NCBI RefSeq assembly: GCF_030816485.1
Contig: NZ_JAUSYC010000002.1
Coordinates: 234,311-298,310 of the forward strand
Length of the DNA stretch: 64,000 nt
DNA from: Arthrobacter sp. B1I2
Lineage (GTDB): Bacteria > Actinomycetota > Actinomycetes > Actinomycetales > Micrococcaceae
Direction: 5' to 3'
Numbering within the stretch: the first letter of the stretch is position 1; each line of letters starts with the position of its first letter. This document shows, piece by piece, positions 45,765 to 54,626 of this stretch. Under the pieces are notes generated by a model. That model was not told the origin of the DNA, did no database searches, and saw only the letters and a program-made list of their open reading frames with translations. Position numbers and translations under genes: made by a program.

Positions 45765-46952
45765 GTGGCCACCCAGGGTCACCAACTGGGGCAGGCGTTG
45801 AAAGGCCGCTCGGCCACTTGGTTATTGGCTGCAATTGGCATAACGGTTCTGTCCAATCTGCCCATTTACCTAGTTGGAGCCCTTGCGACCGATATAGGAC
45901 GTGAGGTGAGCTTCCCAGCCGCCGCCGTGAGCGTGGCCGTAGCCGGCTTCTGGGTTTCATCGGCAGCGACTTCACTGACTGTGTCTGCTTTCACGCGCAT
46001 TGCTTCGGCCGGGAGAATGCCCATCTTCAGCATGGCCCTTGCCGCCACCTCCTTGGCCGGTATCGGCATGTCAGCGGGGCATTGGCAATGGATTGCAGCT
46101 TGGGCGGTTCTGGGGGGCGCGGCCAATGGTCTCGGCCACCCGGCGACCAACGCGATCATCGCTAGGGGACTGCCAGGGTCACGGATCGGAATGGGATTGG
46201 GGGCGAAACAGGCGGCCATACCCGCCGCTGGCATGATCGCCGGCCTTTCCCTGCCCATCCTCGAGCCTCTGACCGGGTGGAGGGGCGCCTTTATGCTCGC
46301 GGCCACCATTGCTGGGCTGTTCCTTATGCTTCTACTCATCAAACTGCCACAGGAGACGGCGGCACGTGAACGCGCAGCCGAAGCATCACTGACTCTTGAA
46401 TTGCGCAGGCACTTTGTCGTGGTGGCCTTGGCAGCGTTCTTTGCTGCAACCGCGGCTAACACGTTGCCCGTATTTGCAGTCGTGGGAGCCAATGAGCGCG
46501 GCATCGCCACGGACAGCGCTGGCCTGCTCTTGGGTGCTGGCAGCATCCTTGCAGGGCTGACCCGGATATTCCTCGGAATCGCAGCGGACCGTGGCATAGG
46601 AGGTGGACTTGGCACCATGGGTCTAACGCTCGGCGCAGCGGTCATCGGGCTCTTGTTGATGGCAGTCCCCGGTACCTTGCCGTACGTCTTGGGGTTTTTG
46701 CTGGCCGTAGGTATCGGTTGGGGGTGGTCCGGGCTCTCACACTTGGTCGTTGCCCGAGCAGCCAAGGAAGCCACGGCTGCCGGAACGGGCATCGTTCAAG
46801 TTGGCGCTTTCGCCGGCAACGCTGTAGGCCCTCTTGTCGTCGGGACCATAATGACAGGTTTCGGTCAGCAGGTGGCTTGGCTTGCACTGGCTGGCATTGG
46901 ATTATGCGCTGTCCTCGCCACAATCATCGCTCCTGCTACAAGGCCCGGGTAA
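45765..46952 (+). CDS. MFS transporter
   Basis: 395 residues, about twelve membrane spans in two halves separated by a polar loop (QETAARERAAEASLTLELRRHF). Features such as GGAANGLGHPATNAIIARGLPGSRIGMGLGAKQAA and FLGIAADRGIG (MFS A-motif-like) are visible. GTG at 45765 is taken as the start; a TTG at 45798 with GGGGCAGG nearby is an alternative. 21 bp after the CoA-transferase. Likely imports or exports an acid or amide of the pathway. Confidence 0.88.
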   Translation: MATQGHQLGQALKGRSATWLLAAIGITVLSNLPIYLVGALATDIGREVSFPAAAVSVAVAGFWVSSAATSLTVSAFTRIASAGRMPIFSMALAATSLAGIGMSAGHWQWIAAWAVLGGAANGLGHPATNAIIARGLPGSRIGMGLGAKQAAIPAAGMIAGLSLPILEPLTGWRGAFMLAATIAGLFLMLLLIKLPQETAARERAAEASLTLELRRHFVVVALAAFFAATAANTLPVFAVVGANERGIATDSAGLLLGAGSILAGLTRIFLGIAADRGIGGGLGTMGLTLGAAVIGLLLMAVPGTLPYVLGFLLAVGIGWGWSGLSHLVVARAAKEATAAGTGIVQVGAFAGNAVGPLVVGTIMTGFGQQVAWLALAGIGLCAVLATIIAPATRPG

Positions 46953-47493
46953 ATTACCGGGCGCGCTGAAGGTTGGCGTGGGGAGGGGTTCGAATGTGTT
47001 GACGTGTGAACCCCACTATGCACACTTTTCGACTGACTGCTCGATCCAAAAGCGTGGGGACACGAGTGCTGCCAGGTCCGCTTTGTGACCTGCCAGTAGA
47101 CTGGCGAATCAGGTGGGCGCGCGAGCACACCGCCCAGAACGAGGCAGGCCAGCTCAACGAACCAGGTTCACGAGGGTCTTCAGGGACAAGGCCGCGTGGA
47201 GTTTGCGCCCGATAGAGGGCATTGCTCAGGCCAAGCAGGCCGGGAGCTACGAGGCGACTGTGGAAGGAACGGTCGGGTGAACTCCGGGAATGTAGTTGTC
47301 GGAGCCGAGCGAAACTCCTATACGGTCATGCGTTCTTCTCCATGGGCCAGGTTGTCCAAAAATCACGGCCGGTCAAAAGCCGAACCTTTTCCTCAAGGCT
47401 CAGTTCGGTCAGCATGTCTTTCAGCTGTTGGCCCACAATTGCGGGTTCCATCCACGTCCTTGTCTGTAGCGCAGGAAGGGCTCAAAATCAGGT
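46953..47493. other. 541-bp stretch without a supported gene
   Basis: Begins with a small hairpin over the MFS stop (GCCCGG/CCGGGC, 46943-46962), then a decayed copy of the MDR promoter module (46968-47066). The rest, to 47493, shows no convincing coding frame. Confidence 0.6.
46968..47066. repeat. Decayed third copy of the MDR promoter/operator module
   Basis: Aligns with 27984-28085: GTTGGCGTGGGGAGGGGTTC, then GTGTTGACGTGTGAA, CCCCACTATGCACAC, CTCGATCCAAAAGCG, with small indels. The operator half TCGATCCAAAA is kept, but the other half (TTTTCGACTGACTG) is damaged. No dehydrogenase gene follows. Confidence 0.72.
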
Positions 47494-48468
47494 CTAGGGG
47501 CGGTTTATGCGATGCTGGCAAGCCTCTACCCAGTCAGCATATTGTGCGACGCCGGAGTCGATGTCGAACTGCGGACGCCAGCCGGTGTCCGCCTCTAGCC
47601 GATCTGTCACCAGCACACCGTGGAGTAACCGCGACTGTGGATCGACCGGGAGTCGCTCAACCGGACGTTCGCCGTAGATCTTCTGGACCGCTGCCGCTAT
47701 ATCGTCGCCCGTAACGGGACGCCCGGCACCAACGTTGTAAGTGCGGTGCGAAAGCTCCTGCGCGAAGAGCAACGCCGATACCGCTGCCGCCACGTCAAAT
47801 ACGTGCGCCCTGTCAGGGATTTCCTGTGCGGGAAGCCGAAGTGGACGCCCCTCGCGTGCTTCCCGCACGAGCAGAGCGGGCAACGATGTGACTGGCCGTG
47901 AGCCATTGTCCCGCTCCATCGGCCCATAGGGAGCGCAAAGGCGCGCCGACACCAGATCCAGGCCATGAATCTCTGCGTACCGAAGACAGAGCGCCTCTCC
48001 TGCGTATTTCGTTATGTCGTACAGAGAAAACGATTTTCCCCGTGAGATGTCTTCGGTTACCGGTGTCATTTCGTCATGATGGCCGTAAACGGTCTCGCTG
48101 GAAATGAAGACGATACGGCCGACTCCCGCTGCGCGAACGGCGTCAAGAGCGTTGACGGTGCCGACAAGATTGACGTCGACGGCCTCCAGGAAGCGGTCCC
48201 GTTCGGTATCAAGGGTCAACGGCGTCAGAGCGGCCGCGATAACTGCACGGTCAATGTCCAGCGCGCCAACCGCATCCCGAACCTGAGTACGGTTACGTGT
48301 GTCGACGAAAACGAACTTGGCGCCCTGACCCTGATTGGGCAGGAAGTCCCACACGAGTTTGTCTGGTTCGAAAACATCGGCCATGATGACCTCTTCGCCG
48401 TCAAGCAGAAGCTGACGAACGATGTTGACTCCGACGAAGCCGGCTGCCCCAAAGACTATGGTTGTCAT
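47494..48468 (-). CDS. NAD-dependent epimerase/dehydratase (extended SDR)
   Basis: 324 residues. N-terminal TIVFGAAGFVGVNIVRQLL (GxxGxxG), catalytic Ser-Tyr-Lys in FISSETVYGHHD... and SLYDITKYAGEALCLRYAE (YxxxK), and the substrate-binding C-terminal half. AGGTG stands before the ATG at 48468. Last gene of the operon starting at 52.85 kb. Substrate unknown: a sugar, nucleotide sugar or hydroxy acid. Confidence 0.9.
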   Translation of the reverse strand: MTTIVFGAAGFVGVNIVRQLLLDGEEVIMADVFEPDKLVWDFLPNQGQGAKFVFVDTRNRTQVRDAVGALDIDRAVIAAALTPLTLDTERDRFLEAVDVNLVGTVNALDAVRAAGVGRIVFISSETVYGHHDEMTPVTEDISRGKSFSLYDITKYAGEALCLRYAEIHGLDLVSARLCAPYGPMERDNGSRPVTSLPALLVREAREGRPLRLPAQEIPDRAHVFDVAAAVSALLFAQELSHRTYNVGAGRPVTGDDIAAAVQKIYGERPVERLPVDPQSRLLHGVLVTDRLEADTGWRPQFDIDSGVAQYADWVEACQHRINRP

Positions 48469-48488
48469 GCACAAGTCACCTGACCTTT

Positions 48489-48902
48489 CTACTTCTGGGA
48501 CTCGTGTCGTGACATCCAGACGACCATCCTAGTAATCCTTCCGTCCGGTCCAATGTCGAAAAAGTTGCAGTTGTACTGCACGGGAACCGGACCATCACCA
48601 CGGACATCCCAAATAACCTGCTCGGTGCTGACTTTGCTGGAACCCTCGTCGACGACAAGATTTATGATCTCGTGGGTTTCGACTCCACGGGCGAAATAGT
48701 CCTCCCAGCCCGGCCGTAGCTCCTCGATGCCGCGGGAAAGCCGGTGATCCAACTCGCCAGGCTGGCCCAGAGTGCGGTGGACGATATTCGGGTCGAAATG
48801 CGCAAACACGGCATCGAGGTCCCGAGCGTCGGCAGCAGCGAAATAGCTGTGAGCGACGGCAGCAAGCTGCTCGGCATTGAGCTTCGTTTCTGAGTTCTTC
48901 AT
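48489..48902 (-). CDS. SnoaL-like/NTF2-fold protein
   Basis: 137 residues. YFAAADARDLDAVFAHFDPNIVHRTLGQPGELDHRLSRGIEEL and the C-terminal VQYNCNFFDIGPDGRITRMVVWMSRH are typical of nuclear-transport-factor-2-like enzymes (ketosteroid-isomerase fold). Such proteins act as small isomerases, hydrolases or dehydratases. It lies 20 bp before the epimerase gene, in the same operon. Confidence 0.85.
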   Translation of the reverse strand: MKNSETKLNAEQLAAVAHSYFAAADARDLDAVFAHFDPNIVHRTLGQPGELDHRLSRGIEELRPGWEDYFARGVETHEIINLVVDEGSSKVSTEQVIWDVRGDGPVPVQYNCNFFDIGPDGRITRMVVWMSRHESQK

Positions 48903-49053
48903 TAAGACTTTCCACTTCTATTGAGCAATGATGCTGAATTTATTGACATTTCGTAGGCGCGGCAGCGGTGGAACCACCGGATGCTCTTGGTGTGACAAAA
49001 CGCCTGCTAGCTACTAGCCGATCCGCCCCGGCTAACCTCAATTGGGAGCGGAA

Positions 49054-49872
49054 TCACCAGATGGTCCAACCCCCATCGACGAGCATGTTGTGCCCGGACA
49101 TGAATGTGCAATCATCGGACGCGAGATATAGCGCAGCCCCGGCGATGTCATCCGGGCGGCCCAGCCGAGGGTATGGAGTGCGGCTGGAGCCCAGCGCGTA
49201 GGCGGGCGCCTCCTGGCCGTTTTCCAGGTATTCCGGTCCCCCTTCGTGGGATCCTGTGACGACGAACCCTGGGGCGACGGCATTGACCAAAATTCCCTCG
49301 GTTGCGTAGTCCAGGGCGAGTTGGCGCGTCATTTGTGCTACCCCGGCCTTTGAAACGGCATAGCTAAAGTTGCCTGGAGGGGCAACAATTCCATGTTGCG
49401 AGGAAAGATTGATGAGCCGCCCACGGACTTCGTTCACCAGGTCTTGCTTGAGGAACTGCCTGATTGTCGCCCGGCAAAGGTAAAACGAGCCGGTCAGATT
49501 CACTCCTATCAGCTGTTCCCAGTCCTCGTCAGTGGTGTCGGCGATGGGAAGCCGGTTGAACATGGCGGCGGCATTGACGACGATGTCTACGCGGCCGGTG
49601 ATGCCTCCAGCATCACCGAGTACAGCATCAACGGCGTCTACATCAGTTACGTCGCACTCGACGAAGTCCGCAGTGCCTCCCGTTGCTCGGATCGCATCAG
49701 CCGTGGGCAGGGCGTCCCCAGGCGGAGGAGAGCCCGAGGCCCATATCGGCTGTTCCCGTTGGTCGCTCACTATGACGGTCGCTCCCTCCTGACCGAATCT
49801 CAGAGCGATTGCCCGTCCTAGACCGGATGAGCCACCCGAAACAAGTGCGATTTTGCCTTTCAATCTGGCCAA
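49054..49872 (-). CDS. SDR-family oxidoreductase 3
   Basis: 272 residues. LKGKIALVSGGSSGLGRAIA, IVVNAAAMFNRLP, catalytic INLSSQHGIVAPPGNFSYAVSKAGV, C-terminal MSGHNMLVDGGW. The open frame begins at 50112, but homology starts near 49872, where a TTG has GGAGG 8 bp upstream; I choose that start. Part of the importer-3 operon. Confidence 0.9.
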   Translation of the reverse strand: MARLKGKIALVSGGSSGLGRAIALRFGQEGATVIVSDQREQPIWASGSPPPGDALPTADAIRATGGTADFVECDVTDVDAVDAVLGDAGGITGRVDIVVNAAAMFNRLPIADTTDEDWEQLIGVNLTGSFYLCRATIRQFLKQDLVNEVRGRLINLSSQHGIVAPPGNFSYAVSKAGVAQMTRQLALDYATEGILVNAVAPGFVVTGSHEGGPEYLENGQEAPAYALGSSRTPYPRLGRPDDIAGAALYLASDDCTFMSGHNMLVDGGWTIW

Positions 49873-49960
49873 GTCATTTTCCTCCGTGGACCCGGGACTT
49901 CTGGGAAGCCATGGTTCGTCATTTTGGTGATCCGTGGTGCGAGCCGGCATCGGTCCGGTG

Positions 49961-50725
49961 CTAAAGAACCCTGGAAAGGAAGTCCTTTGTGCGTGGGTGC
50001 TGAGGCCGGGACAGGACCTCTTTCGGGTTTCCCTGCTCGACGATGCATCCGTTGTCCATGAAAACCAAAGTGTCCGCGACTTCGCGGGCGAAGCCGATTT
50101 CGTGCGTGACAACGATCATCGTCAGCCCCTCGTCGGCCAGGTCGCGCATGACGTCGAGAACCTCTCCGACAAGCTCGGGGTCCAGCGCTGATGTTGGCTC
50201 ATCAAACAACATGACCTTCGGTCGCATGGCAAGGGCACGAGCGATTGCCACCCGCTGCTGCTGTCCGCCGGAAAGCTGCCGCGGATATGCTTTCATCTTG
50301 TCTGCCAGGCTCACCCGGACCAGCAGTGGCTCGGCTACGGCGATGGCGTCCTTTCGCGACATCCCGAGGACCTGGCACGGTGCCTCGATGACGTTTTCCA
50401 GAACTGTCATGTGAGGGAACAGGTTAAAGGACTGGAATACCATTCCGATGCGGGCGCGCTGCTTGGCCAGTGTCTTCTCCGGAAGTGTTGTGAACTTCGA
50501 CCCGTTGCGGCGAAACCCTATAAGCTCGCCGTCGACGTGCACGGTTCCGGTGTCAATCGATTCAAGGTGGTTCAGGCTACGGAGGAATGTGCTTTTCCCG
50601 GAACCTGACGGGCCGATAATGCACGTCACACCTCCGCGTTGCACCTGCAGACTCACGCCTTTCAGCACCTGCAAGCTGCCGAAGGACTTATGGATATTTG
50701 TTGCCTCAAGAAGGACTTCTGACAT
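49961..50725 (-). CDS. Amino-acid-type ABC transporter ATPase (importer 3)
   Basis: 254 residues, GlnQ/HisP family: [52 protein letters not shown], and the switch [28 protein letters not shown] precedes the ATG at 50725, 2 bp after the permease stop. Polar amino acid importers use this class, but opines and other small molecules are also carried. Confidence 0.95.
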   Translation of the reverse strand: MSEVLLEATNIHKSFGSLQVLKGVSLQVQRGGVTCIIGPSGSGKSTFLRSLNHLESIDTGTVHVDGELIGFRRNGSKFTTLPEKTLAKQRARIGMVFQSFNLFPHMTVLENVIEAPCQVLGMSRKDAIAVAEPLLVRVSLADKMKAYPRQLSGGQQQRVAIARALAMRPKVMLFDEPTSALDPELVGEVLDVMRDLADEGLTMIVVTHEIGFAREVADTLVFMDNGCIVEQGNPKEVLSRPQHPRTKDFLSRVL

Positions 50726-50727
50726 GC

Positions 50728-51762
50728 TTACACACCTCTTCCAAGTGCGCCGGCGCGTCGTCCCGCCAGCGAAGTGTTTCGGACCCACGTCGTGAGCCTC
50801 TGTGCGGGCGTTGGTGGCAGCGCGCGCTTTGACCCGCGTGAGAAGCGACGCTCGACGTAGTACTGTATGGCGCTCAACACCGTGACCAGTACCAGGTACC
50901 AGAGGCTTGCCACCATGAGCAGCGGGATTGTTTCGTAAGACTGTTGATAAATGAGCTGCGCGCTGTAGAGGAGCTCGGCCATCGCGATCACGCTCACCAG
51001 CGACGATGACTTCAGCATGCTGATTACTTCATTGCCGAACGGTGGAACGATTACGCGCATGGCCTGCGGAATGACGATGCGACGCAGCATTTTCATGCGA
51101 GTCATGCCAAGTGCCGTCGCGGCCTCCTCCTGCCCCTGGTCGACAGATTGGAGGCCTCCGCGAACAATTTCCGCCATGTAGGCTCCCTCGTTCAGCGACA
51201 GTGCGAGCGATGCCGCAACGAAGGGCGTTATAAGGGAGTTCGTTGCTCCGCTCCAAAGCGTTAGCCCGGTGAAGGGTATTCCGAGTTCGAGCGTGGGAAA
51301 CAGGATGGCGAGGTTGTACCAGAAGATGATCTGGACCAAAAGCGGAGTGCCCCGGAAGAACCAGGTGTAGAGCCAGGCTGCGGATGCGAGCACCTTGACC
51401 GGAGATTGCCGCATCACGGCGGTGATAACGCCGATTGCTGTCCCCGCGACCATGGCGATGAGTGTCAGCCAGAGGGTCATACCCAAGCCCTGCAGGATGG
51501 CTCCCGAGAAGAAGTAGCGGGCAAATACATCCCACTGCATGTTGGGGTTTGTGGCTGCGACATTCACGCCAGCCGCGGCCAATCCCAAAACGGCAATGAT
51601 GGCCAGCCACCACCCAGGATGCTGCCTGTGCGGCAGACGCACGTCGCTGGCAGCGTCGGTTGGCGTTGATGATTCAGAATCCCGCATCGTTGCTTCCGGG
51701 CCTCCCGCAGTTAGCGCAGTAGGCACGTGGGACGAGACAAGGGATGGGTCCGTATTGCTCAT
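50728..51762 (-). CDS. Amino-acid-type ABC transporter permease (importer 3)
   Basis: 344 residues, HisM/GlnP family. A long hydrophilic N-terminus (about 50 residues) precedes the spans. Signature loops: [23 protein letters not shown] and [63 protein letters not shown]. The ATG at 51762 has AAGGA upstream. The open frame extends to 51993 across the binding-protein end, without homology. Confidence 0.94.
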   Translation of the reverse strand: MSNTDPSLVSSHVPTALTAGGPEATMRDSESSTPTDAASDVRLPHRQHPGWWLAIIAVLGLAAAGVNVAATNPNMQWDVFARYFFSGAILQGLGMTLWLTLIAMVAGTAIGVITAVMRQSPVKVLASAAWLYTWFFRGTPLLVQIIFWYNLAILFPTLELGIPFTGLTLWSGATNSLITPFVAASLALSLNEGAYMAEIVRGGLQSVDQGQEEAATALGMTRMKMLRRIVIPQAMRVIVPPFGNEVISMLKSSSLVSVIAMAELLYSAQLIYQQSYETIPLLMVASLWYLVLVTVLSAIQYYVERRFSRGSKRALPPTPAQRLTTWVRNTSLAGRRAGALGRGV

Positions 51763-51904
51763 GGCATGATTCCTTGGTTTAGCGAGGTAGAGGCCTCGCT
51801 CAGTAGAGCTAAGATCAGTTTTCGCTGGGCGCTTGAAGGTCAGTTCCTCCATTCGCGACGGCGCGGGTATCGCTCGGACGAGCCGGTACCCCCGGCATAT
51901 TCGG

Positions 51905-52852
51905 CTAAGGGGCAGGGCTGGCGCTGTCAGTCCCGCTCGCACTGGAACCAGTGAACGGATAAATATCTGACTTTTCGATAAGACCAACGTCAAACTGCCA
52001 CTGCTGAAGGCTCTGCTTCTGCCAGCCGCTGTCCAGCAGATAGTTGACGGCGGTCTGCAGCGCTTCCGCCTCCTGTTGCCAGGATGGCTGGGGCGGGATT
52101 GCGATGCCGCAGAGGCTCGGGATGACGTCCGCCGGCAGCGTCCCGGCGAGTTCGAACTTGTCGGGGAACTGCCTAATCACGTATACAAGCGGGCTGGTCC
52201 CGCTGAGGACCAGATCGACGCGTGAAGACTGCAAGGCGAGCTGAGTCTGTCCGGTGTCCTGAAACAGGCTGACAGTTATCGGGTTGCCTGCCGCTGCGCA
52301 CTCCGCTTCAACAGACTGGAGTGCATTCGCCTCTTGGGACCCTGTTACCGACGCTACGGAGTGCCCACAGGCATCCTTCAAGCTATTGATGCTTAGGCCG
52401 CTTCCCTTGCGGGCAAGGAACCCGTCGGGAGCATTGGTTGTGGAAACGAAAGCCAATTGCTTCTGACGCGTGGGGTTGATGCCGATGAGGCCCATCGCGA
52501 GGTCGTATCGCCCCGACTGAAGCCCTGGAATGATGGTGTCGAACTGAGGAACCTCCAGTTTGACCTTCATGCCGAGGAGGGATCCGAGCTTCTTCGCCAA
52601 GTCCACTTCGAAACCCGTCGGTTCTTCCGGACCGGTCTTGATAACGGCGGCGGGGTAGTTCGGCATTGCAATGTTCAGTGTGCCCTTGTCTCGCAGCTCC
52701 TGAGGAAGCAGATTGGCGAACTTCCCCTCGTCGGGGCCGCTGGTCGAGCTTGAGGCAGGGGGCAGACTCCCTGCGGACGAACCGCAGGCAGCAAGCATGG
52801 CGGAGGCCGCAACCATCACGGTGACGAACAAGAGCCTAGGTCGCCTCTTCAT
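51905..52852 (-). CDS. Amino-acid-type ABC transporter substrate-binding lipoprotein (importer 3)
   Basis: 315 residues, SBP family 3. Lipobox AMLAAC after a Lys/Arg-rich start. GFEVDLAKKLGSLLGMKVKLEVPQFDTIIPGLQSGRYDLAMGLIGINPTRQKQLAFV is the family signature. ATG at 52852. First gene of the leftward operon; operator E lies 125 bp upstream. Confidence 0.94.
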   Translation of the reverse strand: MKRRPRLLFVTVMVAASAMLAACGSSAGSLPPASSSTSGPDEGKFANLLPQELRDKGTLNIAMPNYPAAVIKTGPEEPTGFEVDLAKKLGSLLGMKVKLEVPQFDTIIPGLQSGRYDLAMGLIGINPTRQKQLAFVSTTNAPDGFLARKGSGLSINSLKDACGHSVASVTGSQEANALQSVEAECAAAGNPITVSLFQDTGQTQLALQSSRVDLVLSGTSPLVYVIRQFPDKFELAGTLPADVIPSLCGIAIPPQPSWQQEAEALQTAVNYLLDSGWQKQSLQQWQFDVGLIEKSDIYPFTGSSASGTDSASPAP

Positions 52853-52976
52853 AGTTATTCCCTTCTTTACCTGGCCGGCCATGCGCTTTGGTCTTCATTG
52901 ACCAACAACGGCCGCTGGAGGCTGTCGCATGATGGACGCTGTGTGAGTGAAGCAAACGGGGCAGCGAATGAACCAG

Positions 52977-52993
52977 TTGGATCCAATATCCAG
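52977..52993. promoter_or_regulatory. Operator E of the island regulon
   Basis: TTGGATCCAATATCCAG, 16 of 17 matching operator A, 125 bp before the importer-3 binding-protein gene. Confidence 0.65.
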
Positions 52994-53036
52994 AACAGTA
53001 CGTGAGGTAGCCCACTTGAGCAATTGGATTAGCCCC

Positions 53037-53070
53037 ACCTTTTAGGTGAGAAAACTTGAACCTTATAGGT
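53037..53070. promoter_or_regulatory. Tandem palindromes ACCTTTTAGGT / ACCTTATAGGT
   Basis: Two 11-bp palindromes (53037-53047 and 53060-53070) with centres 23 bp apart, about two helical turns. They form a typical paired operator for a dimeric regulator. Regulator unknown. Confidence 0.45.
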
Positions 53071-53130
53071 GGGAAATCCCGCACCGTTGCTCATGCGTCC
53101 TGCTTCACGTAACCTTGGTACCACGCGTTT

Positions 53131-53147
53131 TTGGATCCATTATCCGA
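53131..53147. promoter_or_regulatory. Operator F of the island regulon
   Basis: TTGGATCCATTATCCGA, identical to operator D. It lies 340 bp before MDR copy 2 and about 90 bp before the duplicated segment begins. Confidence 0.65.
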
Positions 53148-53278
53148 AGTTGTTGAACATGCGAGTCCCCGAGTCGGCGGATAGGGCGACATATTGGAGC
53201 GAGGTTTGGATGCCGGACTGGAGGTGTAGTGAGGGTTCGAAACGTGTTGACGTGTGAAAGCCCACTATGCAAAACTTT

Positions 53279-53296
53279 TTGGACTGATCGATCCAA
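53279..53296. promoter_or_regulatory. TetR-type operator upstream of MDR copy 2
   Basis: Same sequence as 28052-28069 (minus strand TTGGATCGATCAGTCCAA). Confidence 0.68.
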
Positions 53297-53471
53297 AAAT
53301 GCGGGATCCACGAAATGCACCCGATCAGGAAGCGCACCCGCGCCGATTCACCCGCAACGGTTCCGGCTCCACGCAGGCACCAAGTTTTCAGGGAGTGGTC
53401 CCCTTGCCTAAGGCCACACAGCCAACAAATCTCCCTCACTACCTCGTGGGGACCTGGAAGGAAAACTTGTT

Positions 53472-54500
53472 ATGAAAGCAATGGCATTCACTGAATTCGG
53501 TGATCCGGACACACTGCAGATGATGGACCTGCCGGACCCTGTTGCAGGCCCCGGCCAGGCAGTCATCCGCGTAGGCGCCGTTGGCGTGAACCACTTCGAC
53601 CTGGACATCCGCGCCGGACTGTCCCGCCTCGACCACCCCTCACCCCACATCCTGGGCATGGAATTCGCCGGCGAAATCGTCTCCCTGGGCTCCGACACCG
53701 AAGGCTGGAGCGTAGGGGACCATGTCACTCCCCTGTACCAGGTAGCCTGCCGCGAATGCCCGGCCTGCGAAGCGGGCGAGCAGACCCACTGCGTCCGCCT
53801 GCAGATGTACGGCGTACAGCGCGCCGGCGGCTACGCCCAGCTGGCACTGGCCAACACCCGCGACCTGGTCCGCCTGCCCGAAGGCACCGAATGGGAAACA
53901 GCCGCAGCCGTCCAGCTCACCTACGGCACGGCCTGGCACTGCCTGATCACCCGCGCCAAACTCCAGCCCGGCGAAACGGTCCTCATCTCCGCCGCCGGCA
54001 GCGGCGTCGGCACCGCAGGAGTCCAGATCGCCAAAATGACCGGCGCCCGCGTCATCGCAACCGCCGGCTCCGCGGAAAAACTCGAACGCGCCCGCGAGAA
54101 CGGTGCCGATGAAGTGATCAACTACACCACCGAAAACCTCACCGAACGCGTCATGGAACTGACCAACGGCCGCGGCGTGGACGTCGCCTTCGAACACGTC
54201 GGCGGCAAGATCTTCGAGGACACCTTCGCCTCCGTCGCCAAGCAGGGACGCATCACCGTCTGCGGCGGCCACGCCGGCGAAGTCGTCAACCTCGACCTAA
54301 TCGAACTGTTCCGCACCGAACGCACCATCCTGGGCTGCTGCCGCGCAAGCCACGGCGAACTCCGCAAAGTCCTCGACCTCGTCGCCCAGGGACGCCTGCA
54401 CCCCATCGTCGGAAACACCCTCCCCCTCGAACAGGCAGCACAAGCCCACCGACTCCTCGATGACCGCGCCGCCTACGGCAAAGTCGTCCTCACCCCCTAA
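53472..54500 (+). CDS. Zinc-binding MDR alcohol dehydrogenase/quinone oxidoreductase family, copy 2
   Basis: Encodes exactly the same 342-residue protein as 28245-29273 (structural-zinc lobe CRECPACEAGEQTHC, NAD(P) motif AAGSGVGTAGVQIA). The single base change at 54299 is silent. It stands directly upstream of the TetR gene, which suggests this is the ancestral regulator-enzyme pair and copy 1 the derived insertion, though direction cannot be proved. Confidence 0.95.
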   Translation: MKAMAFTEFGDPDTLQMMDLPDPVAGPGQAVIRVGAVGVNHFDLDIRAGLSRLDHPSPHILGMEFAGEIVSLGSDTEGWSVGDHVTPLYQVACRECPACEAGEQTHCVRLQMYGVQRAGGYAQLALANTRDLVRLPEGTEWETAAAVQLTYGTAWHCLITRAKLQPGETVLISAAGSGVGTAGVQIAKMTGARVIATAGSAEKLERARENGADEVINYTTENLTERVMELTNGRGVDVAFEHVGGKIFEDTFASVAKQGRITVCGGHAGEVVNLDLIELFRTERTILGCCRASHGELRKVLDLVAQGRLHPIVGNTLPLEQAAQAHRLLDDRAAYGKVVLTP

Positions 54501-54506
54501 CCCCCA

Positions 54507-54537
54507 GCGCGGCCGGGGCCAGCAGCCCCGGCCGCGC
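54507..54537. terminator. GC-rich hairpin after MDR copy 2
   Basis: Same 13-bp stem and CAGCA loop as at 29280-29310. No T tract. Confidence 0.55.
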
Positions 54538-54626
54538 AACACCACGACACCCGTCTGCATCCCGGCGCTCAGGCAGCTCTACCCGAGCCGTAAAGACTCC
54601 TGAAGCAGTGAGCACCCTGTGGTATT

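Larger units (their letters stand above)
53236..54550. repeat. 1,315-bp duplicated segment, copy 2
   Basis: Offset exactly 25,227 bp from copy 1, with one synonymous difference. Sequence identity stops sharply at both ends, with no flanking IS or target-site duplication visible. Confidence 0.97.

Noticed and set aside
45866..46792. Minus-strand frame of 308 codons over the MFS gene
   Set aside because: Ala/Pro/Ser-rich antisense shadow. The plus strand encodes a convincing twelve-span transporter.
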